Assembly (NCBI GenBank): GCA_029204225.1
Contig: CM055096.1
Location: 36,593,089-36,657,088, forward strand
Direction: 5' to 3'
From: Diphasiastrum complanatum
Taxonomy: Eukaryota > Streptophyta > Lycopodiopsida > Lycopodiales > Lycopodiaceae
DNA length: 64,000 nucleotides
Of the stretch, positions 61,901-64,000 are shown piece after piece; the stretch's first letter is position 1; every line of letters begins with the position of its first letter. Position numbers and translations under genes: made by a program. The notes under the pieces are model-generated. The model did not search any database. It saw nothing but the letters and a program-made list of their open reading frames with translations, and was not told where the DNA came from.

Positions 61901-63804
61901 ATAAGCAACCTCAATAGAACTTCAAACTCAATACTATCCAGATATCAGGACGGTCGTTTCACAAGACATTCAAGCCTTTCAGAATGTAAACAGAAACTCA
62001 CTTGCAGTATTAGCACTGCACTTGTACAGCAGGTGGTTGATCAGGAGCAATCATGTGGGCTTTGATAGCTTCTTGGTCACACTGAAAATACAGTAACAAA
62101 GTAGTTGGCCCTGATGCTTCCTCGAGTCTTCATCCTCTACTTGACAAATTTCAGCCTTTTCCCACCATTCTCTCATACCATTTATTTCTGATCAGCATTG
62201 GCCTGCAGTCTTCCTTCTCCATTTACCCAGTCAGCATCTTAACTCCTGTGAATATTTTTATCCACAACTTTATTCAATCAAATATCACTATGATATTTGC
62301 ATACTGCTTACTACCCTTCACCCTCGACAGCCAATGTCTTTTTTTGTGTGCAGAATTTTGAGCTGCCGCCATAGAAGTCCTTTTGAGAACATGACATTTA
62401 CACTTGCATATTGTAGGGCATCCATAGATTGTAGGGCATCCATAGACACCATCTCTGATCTCATGCACATCCTGATTATTGTGGCACATGCTGACAATAT
62501 CATCAACTTCTGAACTGTATAAGAAAGACAGATATGGTAGCGCTTGCACCTTATGTCTCCCTCTAGAATTTCTCTTCTGGATATTTTTCATGGGTTTTAT
62601 ACAATGGTTGCAGTCCAACATCACCATAGTTATGGACACAATTTTAATGCTGCCAACTCTATACTATTCAGAGCAGACCCAGATCGCTTTATTTCTTTAT
62701 CAATTAAATTAACCTTTTGACTTCTAGGACATTGAAAACAGACAAAATTGGGGTTGTATTTAGAGTCCTCAGAAACCCATTCCCCAAAGTGAGTAGTAAA
62801 GTTTCAGAATGCTAGATATCTAGTGAGCTTTACTATTAAAATTTCAATCTATGGGAACAAGCCCTCAAATGAGTTTTGACAATGACTCCACTTCATTTCA
62901 TTTTATCAGTACTTTCCCCAAGAATCTCTAGTGATTTACTAGTTTATTTGATGCCAAGTCTAGTGAACTTATGCTTTAAAATAAAAAAATTCGATCTGAG
63001 ACTTTTGGAATAGATGCTTATTTGCTCCAATATTGAGCTATGGCATGTTAATAGACATTAATCACATCTAAGACACCTTCACTGATGCCAAGCATTGTTA
63101 ACATACATCAGTATGAAATACTACTATGAATATTGTTCAAGTAAACTGCAAATTCAGTGTTCTCAACTTAGCATTCAAATCATAAGTTCTTAGAATTGTG
63201 CTCAAAATTAAAGATAAAAAGTTTGGTTCCATTCTGTTGGTTTGAGTCTCTTTGTTCTCATGGCAGAATTGTGCTAAATACAAAAAATTATGGCACACTG
63301 ACAAGGCCAAAGGGATGAAACTCACATCAATGATGGTGAGATCTTGTAAGAACTTTGCTTCATTTGCATATGCATCCTCTTTGGGATCGAGCCCTGGAAT
63401 CTCATCTATATTATATTCGATGTCAATCAATAGCTGCAAAAAGCATACACAATTTCATGATACTAGCTTGAGAAAGAGGTTGTTTATTCTTAAAGATTTA
63501 AATAGACTTGATAAATATTATAAGCTATGTTCTATTTAGAAAGTGCATTATATCGCAATTTCCATCAACAAGACCATAGTATTTTGGTCAAAACTCTTAG
63601 CAGAGATACATGCAAATTTCAGCTTTCCTTTCTGCAATAGGGCAGAATAAAACAAATAATTTGTATGTCTTAACAGCACTGGAAAAAGTCGATGACCTCG
63701 TCACATTTGCCAGCTTCTCCCAAAGCCCTTAAATGAGCATTAATGATGCGTAGGGTTTGCTCAAGCCTATGTCTCATCACTCTGAATTTCAACCGATAAG
63801 GCTC
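23777..63804 (-). CDS. Phosphoenolpyruvate carboxylase (3' two thirds, 16 exons)
   Basis: PEPC carboxylates phosphoenolpyruvate with bicarbonate to oxaloacetate and phosphate in the cytosol. Sixteen exons, listed separately, join in frame to 623 residues. Visible landmarks in order are LDVRQES (active-site Arg), [28 protein letters not shown] (catalytic Lys), [14 protein letters not shown] (catalytic His and Arg loop), [44 protein letters not shown] and the C-terminal RNTG. The family is usually 880-1,000 aa, so about 300 N-terminal residues, including the TAHPT motif, lie beyond 64,000. Fourteen of the 15 introns are phase 0. Both known plant PEPC classes, as I recall them, read SDSGKDAGR at the second motif. 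This one reads SDSCKDGG, which I associate with a proteobacterial subgroup. No internal stop or frameshift is seen, so it is probably functional. Confidence 0.93.
24149..24253 (-). CDS. PEPC exon o
   Basis: 35 codons: [20 protein letters not shown], then [13 protein letters not shown]. The Y.DPLN..Q block is conserved. The donor CAG|GTAAGT is consensus. Confidence 0.97.
24423..24489 (-). CDS. PEPC exon n
   Basis: One base plus 22 codons: [20 protein letters not shown], then AQ. The phase matches the preceding phase-2 donor across a 4.9 kb intron. The donor is CAG|GTATTA. Confidence 0.92.
24490..26029. other. PEPC intron DNA without another gene
   Basis: First part of the 4.9 kb intron. No coding domain is seen. 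It contains the fold-back at 25,565-25,633. Confidence 0.5.
25565..25633. repeat. Fold-back palindrome, 28-bp arms
   Basis: AAGGTTGCAAACTCAATG at the left is mirrored by CATTGAGTTTGCAACCTT at the right, and the inner GCCTC/GAGGC also pairs. A diverged extra copy of the arm (GAGGCTTGACCATTTAGTTT) lies near 25,731-25,755. Confidence 0.85.
26248..26968. mobile_element. Non-autonomous hAT-like element (721 bp) nested in copia
   Basis: The flanks are identical GTTTCAAG (26,240-26,247 and 26,969-26,976), an 8-bp target duplication inside the copia RT coding sequence. The ends are CTTAG...CTAAG inverted repeats. Subterminal GTTCC/GGAAC and GGGTCGGAAC-like repeats lie at both ends. There is no transposase. 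Excising it in silico restores the copia [10 protein letters not shown] frame, which proves the boundaries. Confidence 0.85.
27663..28037. mobile_element. Non-autonomous hAT-like MITE (375 bp)
   Basis: Flanked by perfect 8-bp duplications GTTATATG (27,655-27,662 and 28,038-28,045). The ends read CATTGAACC... and ...TTCTATG (reverse complement CATAGAA...GAACC). Subterminal palindromes based on GGAACCGTGGTACGGTTCC occupy the left 100 bp and the right 60 bp. An internal 18-bp tandem repeat is present. Confidence 0.88.
27839..27914. repeat. 18-bp tandem repeat inside the MITE
   Basis: CCACACAGACCTGTTAAT repeats about four times with small changes. Confidence 0.85.
28325..29339. other. PEPC intron DNA, possibly a decayed copia LTR
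   Basis: From 28,325 to about 28,610 may be the copia 3' LTR, but no second LTR exists to confirm it. The rest is unremarkable. A 33-bp diverged duplication (GGTCCCA.TTTTACATTC) lies near 28,573-28,650. Confidence 0.3.
29340..29395 (-). CDS. PEPC exon m
   Basis: 18 codons plus two bases: [18 protein letters not shown], the family's 'M...KAD...A..Y' helix. It ends with the only phase-2 intron in the window (GCAG|GTACTT), completed by the first base of the next exon. Confidence 0.93.
30051..30191 (-). CDS. PEPC exon l
   Basis: 47 codons: [20 protein letters not shown], then [15 protein letters not shown]. The LPAW.G.G and EWPFF blocks are conserved. Confidence 0.97.
30360..30575 (-). CDS. PEPC exon k
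   Basis: 72 codons: [40 protein letters not shown] and [12 protein letters not shown]. The last two blocks are signature PEPC sequences (GSRP.RR, LRAIPW.F.W.Q) with an active-site Arg. The acceptor is TCCTCTTGCAG and the donor CAG|GTGAAG. Confidence 0.97.
31671..31800. repeat. Tandem duplication, about 70-bp unit
   Basis: GGCTCATTTGCAAAGTCTAG and GGTTCATTTGCAAAGTCTAG each begin a copy that ends TCCATCC..TGAGCA/TGAACA, with moderate divergence. Confidence 0.75.
31961..32010. repeat. (AG)n microsatellite
   Basis: 25 uninterrupted AG units. Confidence 0.98.
32821..35304 (-). pseudogene. Gypsy reverse transcriptase, RNase H and integrase
   Basis: 827 codons. RT at about residues 1-200 ([45 protein letters not shown]). 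RNase H at about 240-370 ([28 protein letters not shown]). Integrase zinc finger [11 protein letters not shown]...CQKCQ, and core with [22 protein letters not shown] and [12 protein letters not shown] short deletion follows VDRLTKT, removing residues that normally lie between the first two core blocks. The ORF lacks its start, because the upstream RT block ([20 protein letters not shown], 35,298-35,588) is in another frame. Confidence 0.93.
35863..37288 (-). pseudogene. Gypsy gag and protease region (frameshifted)
   Basis: Starts at ATG 37,288 ([15 protein letters not shown]). The capsid-like block [20 protein letters not shown] is followed by a basic stretch and the CCHC zinc knuckle [14 protein letters not shown] (about 36,234-36,275). 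The aspartic protease reads [12 protein letters not shown], where the usual DSG/DTG active site is DDG. Frameshifts lie near 36,860 and at a T-run near 35,872. The protease continues past 35,863 as [14 protein letters not shown]. Confidence 0.88.
38259..38270 (-). other. Gypsy primer-binding site, initiator Met-tRNA
   Basis: Minus-strand TGGTATCAGAGC, the common plant initiator Met-tRNA complement, one base inside the LTR. Confidence 0.92.
38272..38629 (-). repeat. Gypsy 5' LTR (358 bp)
   Basis: On the minus strand it begins TGTTACGAGC and ends CTATTACA, one base before the primer-binding site. LINE coding sequence begins immediately outside it. It is GC-richer than its surroundings. Confidence 0.75.
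38630..38997 (-). mobile_element. LINE ORF1 fragment
   Basis: The minus strand reads [20 protein letters not shown], then [14 protein letters not shown], and after one frame break [20 protein letters not shown] and [18 protein letters not shown]. This is the RRM-like and C-terminal domain layout of L1-type ORF1 (RVRG.PE...; K.KG..I.I.DDLT...R). It is cut by the gypsy LTR at 38,629. Confidence 0.75.
39209..39257. repeat. (GA)n microsatellite abutting PEPC exon j
   Basis: About 24 GA units. On the transcribed minus strand it is a CT run starting two bases into the intron. Confidence 0.97.
39260..39328 (-). CDS. PEPC exon j
   Basis: 23 codons: [20 protein letters not shown], then NPK. The donor AAG|GTTCTC lies immediately beside a (GA/CT)n microsatellite that forms the start of the following 8.7 kb intron. 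Confidence 0.85.
39477..39575 (-). CDS. PEPC exon i
   Basis: 33 codons: [20 protein letters not shown], then [16 protein letters not shown] is invariant in the family. The donor ACT|GTGGGT was chosen because the next exon restarts with [10 protein letters not shown]. Confidence 0.95.
39922..40113 (-). CDS. PEPC exon h, catalytic core
   Basis: 64 codons with [20 protein letters not shown] (conserved Lys) and [20 protein letters not shown] (catalytic His/Arg loop that binds PEP). GRGAGP replaces the common GRGGGP. The second glycine-to-alanine change is conservative, and one E. coli-type PEPC also has GAP here. Ends ILAQ|GTCATC. Confidence 0.98.
40269..40346 (-). CDS. PEPC exon g
   Basis: 26 codons: [20 protein letters not shown], then ASGGVQ. 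It links PLFET to the second catalytic motif. The acceptor is GCTGCACAG and the donor CAG|GTACAT. Confidence 0.93.
40786..40899 (-). CDS. PEPC exon f
   Basis: 38 codons, beginning [20 protein letters not shown] and ending [13 protein letters not shown]. The PLFET block is invariant in PEPCs. WISCRG stands where most PEPCs have a KEAG-like sequence, so this helix is divergent. Confidence 0.92.
40900..43290. other. PEPC intron DNA left of the hAT element
   Basis: No recognisable gene. A 110-codon plus-strand frame at 41,551-41,883 has a hydrophobic start but no family resemblance. Confidence 0.45.
43291..43467. repeat. Tandem duplication, 88-bp unit
   Basis: AATGTGCAATGGATCTTCAG begins copies at 43,291 and 43,379. 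The copies differ by a few substitutions and one extra base. Confidence 0.93.
43697..43793. repeat. hAT left end with GGTACC/CCGCGG palindromes
   Basis: Overlapping GGTACCGCGG, CCGCGGTACC and GGTACCGCGGTACC palindromes spaced by short AT-rich linkers, starting at the CATAG terminus. Confidence 0.85.
44068..48387 (+). CDS. hAT transposase, BED/DUF659/dimerisation domains with AT-hook tail (4 exons)
   Basis: Exons 44,068-45,941, 46,056-46,401, 46,495-46,656 and 46,759-48,387 (GT-AG) join to 1,336 residues without a stop. A BED zinc finger (CRYCLVEF...TRLKGHLLG) lies at about 30-60, then a Pro/Ser-rich linker. The DUF659/RNase H-like core at about 290-520 has SDGWTD (first Asp, about 378), VTDNATN (second Asp, about 441) and CAAHGIDLL. 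The hAT C-terminal motif [20 protein letters not shown] (catalytic Glu region) follows at about 745. The last 540 residues are unusual for a transposase: acidic VGAQDDSE repeats, a long Pro-rich region, and basic [16 protein letters not shown] and [11 protein letters not shown], which look like AT-hooks. All catalytic residues appear present. Confidence 0.88.
48911..49318 (-). CDS. Second ORF of the hAT element: charged coiled-coil-like protein
   Basis: 135 codons, convergent with the transposase gene. It starts [20 protein letters not shown] (an alternative start is [11 protein letters not shown] at 49,276). It is rich in Glu, Arg and Gln: [20 protein letters not shown], then a Pro-rich linker, a [18 protein letters not shown] basic helix and an acidic tail. 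It has no cysteines or membrane segment. Its GC content matches the transposase. I do not recognise a family. It might be an accessory protein that binds DNA or the transposase. It could alternatively be an exon of something larger, or a chance ORF in GC-rich DNA. Confidence 0.5.
   Translation of the reverse strand: MFKDQGAVRRRSIEMAERIPPKPEGEARRKLEEDIRRHNERHRKQEADIREMLRQTRQRNPEPEPPAPAVDPVPAVELDLDEQIGMNFTRRQLIMVRERAARRRANQEAARANREAEQERQNNAPDEGEESVEDQ
49826..49927. repeat. hAT right end with GGTACC palindromes
   Basis: Repeated GGTACCGCC, GGTACCGCGG and CCGGCGGTACC units in inverted arrangement, ending GGTACTATG. The motif matches the left end although the base order is not a long perfect TIR. 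Confidence 0.85.
49928..49958. repeat. (AT)n microsatellite at hAT target site
   Basis: About 15 AT units directly outside the right end. A matching shorter AT run (43,679-43,696) lies outside the left end. Confidence 0.95.
49959..51091. other. PEPC intron DNA right of the hAT element
   Basis: AT-rich, no recognisable gene. Confidence 0.5.
51092..51235 (-). CDS. PEPC exon e
   Basis: 48 codons ending [18 protein letters not shown], the conserved AYVISMT..SDVL block. The donor is GAG|GTAAGA. It precedes the 10.2 kb intron that contains the hAT element. Confidence 0.95.
51545..52010. mobile_element. Probable small hAT-like element with GGAAC arrays
   Basis: A left array of AGGAACAGGAAC and AGGAATAGGAAC units (51,545-51,720) faces a right array of GTTCC/GGAACGGAACAGCCGTTCC and GGTACCGT palindromes (51,868-51,995). 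The motif set resembles the ends of the other hAT-like elements in the window. I could not fix the termini or a target duplication. Confidence 0.45.
52390..52512 (-). CDS. PEPC exon d
   Basis: 41 codons: [20 protein letters not shown], then a stretch ending PPPVDQIQ. This is the variable segment between RQES and the AYVISM block. The acceptor is GAAATACAG and the donor CAG|GTATTA. Confidence 0.9.
53334..53465 (-). CDS. PEPC exon c
   Basis: 44 codons: [20 protein letters not shown], then [19 protein letters not shown]. The Arg of RQES is the conserved substrate-binding arginine of the family. The donor is GAG|GTAAAT. Confidence 0.96.
53466..53770. other. PEPC intron DNA and 5-bp target site (CATAT)
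   Basis: No gene. The last five bases, CATAT at 53,766-53,770, are duplicated after the right LTR of the adjacent element. Confidence 0.6.
53771..54160 (+). repeat. Gypsy 5' LTR (390 bp)
   Basis: Runs from AGTTATGGAC to TTCGTAACT. The end sequences AGTTA/TAACT form the short inverted repeat instead of the usual TG...CA. GCTATAAGTAGGG near 54,020 is a TATA-like candidate. Confidence 0.93.
54161..54172 (+). other. Gypsy primer-binding site, initiator Met-tRNA
   Basis: TGGTATCAGAGC directly follows the 5' LTR without a spacer. Confidence 0.95.
54866..55920 (+). pseudogene. Gypsy gag with CCHC zinc knuckle (frameshifted)
   Basis: Begins [20 protein letters not shown]. The capsid-like segment follows as [20 protein letters not shown], then, in other frames, [15 protein letters not shown] and [20 protein letters not shown]. 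The zinc knuckle [14 protein letters not shown] (about 55,868-55,910) is out of frame with both its neighbours. A Pro/Ser-rich linker precedes it. Confidence 0.9.
55921..57585 (+). pseudogene. Gypsy protease and reverse transcriptase
   Basis: The protease active site [12 protein letters not shown] (about 56,143-56,178) is canonical. RT contains [47 protein letters not shown] and the YFDDILIFS catalytic box (about 57,169). The open frame stops at 57,585 just before RNase H. Confidence 0.94.
57586..58570 (+). pseudogene. Gypsy RNase H and integrase (broken)
   Basis: RNase [19 protein letters not shown] and [20 protein letters not shown], then a deletion at about 57,815 that removes the end of the domain and joins to [13 protein letters not shown]. 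Integrase: [51 protein letters not shown]. The next frame carries the catalytic Glu block [12 protein letters not shown] near 58,560. Confidence 0.9.
59008..59137 (+). repeat. 65-bp tandem duplication inside the gypsy element
   Basis: ATTTTGGAGGTTCTTAGTCC starts copies at 59,008 and 59,073 with one difference (TTTC/TTCC). It disrupts the frame between integrase and chromodomain. Confidence 0.95.
59235..59400 (+). pseudogene. Chromodomain-like C-terminus of the gypsy element
   Basis: One frame reads [20 protein letters not shown] followed by [10 protein letters not shown], the 'V.W.G....ATWEP' chromodomain signature of plant and fungal chromoviruses. Confidence 0.75.
59490..59910 (+). repeat. 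Gypsy 3' LTR (421 bp)
   Basis: Matches the 5' LTR but carries a 31-bp internal duplication (GCTTATGTGCCGCTTTCATA region, 59,822-59,875). Preceded by the purine tract CAGGGAG and followed by the CATAT target duplication. Confidence 0.93.
59916..60783. other. PEPC intron DNA
   Basis: No recognisable gene or element. Confidence 0.5.
60784..61616. mobile_element. Non-autonomous hAT-like element (about 830 bp)
   Basis: Starts CATAGTTGCTCGC and ends GGTTTCTGAG (reverse complement CTCAGAAACC). Flanks GTAACCAC (60,776-60,783) and GTAACAAC (61,617-61,624) match at seven of eight bases. Both ends carry GGAAC/GTTCC palindromes (GGTCGGATCC, GTTCTGGACCAGTAC). The right end aligns with the right end of the 26.2 kb element (ATGGTCGGATCCG versus AGGGTCAGAACGG), so the two are the same family. 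Confidence 0.75.
61625..63325. other. PEPC intron DNA
   Basis: No recognisable gene. A short direct repeat (GTAGGGCATCCATAGA) occurs twice near 62,415-62,450. Confidence 0.5.
63326..63433 (-). CDS. PEPC exon b
   Basis: 36 codons containing [20 protein letters not shown]. The acceptor is TTTTTGCAG and the donor GAT|GTGAGT. It corresponds to the segment just before the 'LL.CY.SL' helix of the family. The next intron is 9.9 kb and carries a Ty3/gypsy element. Confidence 0.88.
63697..63804 (-). CDS. PEPC exon a (first in window)
   Basis: 36 codons beginning [18 protein letters not shown], the conserved EPYR start of the mid-protein helix pair. The acceptor is GGATTGCAG. The donor is placed at GAG|GTCATC because it is the only GT that keeps frame with the next exon. 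This donor is weak, so this edge is uncertain. A donor-like CTTGG|GTAAGG at 63,991-64,000 may mark the preceding exon. Confidence 0.8.
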
Positions 63805-64000
63805 CTGCAATCCACAGAAATTATTTTGATTAAAAAAATCATAGCCAGTAGCCTATAGGCTATAATCCATCAGACATTTGACCAAAACGAGAAGGTCCAA
63901 ATATCAAACATTAAAGTGTTAGTACAACCTCAAAAAACAGGCCCCAATCACAGGGAATCACATGCATGGATTCACAAATATTAGATTCCTTACCCAAGAG

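Noticed and set aside
62274-62639. 121-codon minus-strand ORF with repeated CPTIYG
   Set aside because: The repeat is a short DNA duplication; no homology or splice context, inside PEPC intron b-c.

Overview
The window is nuclear DNA of a plant, probably a land plant with a large, repeat-rich genome. The evidence is canonical GT-AG introns up to about 10 kb, plant-like Ty1/copia and Ty3/gypsy retrotransposons primed by initiator Met-tRNA (TGGTATCAGAGC), LINE fragments, hAT transposons, and long CT/GA microsatellites. The species cannot be named from sequence alone. A seed-free plant such as a fern or lycophyte fits the long TE-filled introns, but this is a guess.

The only host gene I can support is a phosphoenolpyruvate carboxylase (PEPC) on the minus strand. 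I assembled 16 exons by hand between 63,804 and 23,777. Every junction joins in frame, giving 623 C-terminal residues that end in the family's RNTG terminus. The N-terminal third, including the first catalytic histidine region, lies beyond 64,000. Several signature segments ([24 protein letters not shown]) differ from what I recall of both plant-type PEPC and the known plant bacterial-type PEPC. They look more like a separate bacterial subgroup.

The four largest introns are TE hosts. The 9.9 kb intron (53,466-63,325) holds a near-complete Ty3/gypsy chromovirus-like element with both LTRs and a 5-bp duplication, plus a non-autonomous hAT-like element. The 10.2 kb intron (40,900-51,091) holds a 6.2 kb hAT element with an apparently intact 1,336-aa spliced transposase reading frame and a second, convergent ORF. 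The 8.7 kb intron (30,576-39,259) holds a frameshifted Ty3/gypsy element that interrupts a LINE ORF1 fragment. The 4.9 kb intron (24,490-29,339) holds a decayed copia element with two non-autonomous hAT-like elements nested in it.

The left 23.7 kb, downstream of the PEPC gene, has no convincing host gene. It contains a decayed non-LTR retrotransposon (3.3-5.5 kb), copia and gypsy remnants (13.2-14.4 kb), a 5'-truncated copia element (15-18 kb), LINE remnants in opposing orientation (20.6-22.0 kb), several long fold-back palindromes, a 23-bp minisatellite and microsatellites. The most notable items are the unusual PEPC with its almost uniform phase-0 introns, and the two-ORF hAT element with GGTACC/CCGCGG-rich palindromic ends whose terminal motif is shared by at least three small elements nearby.
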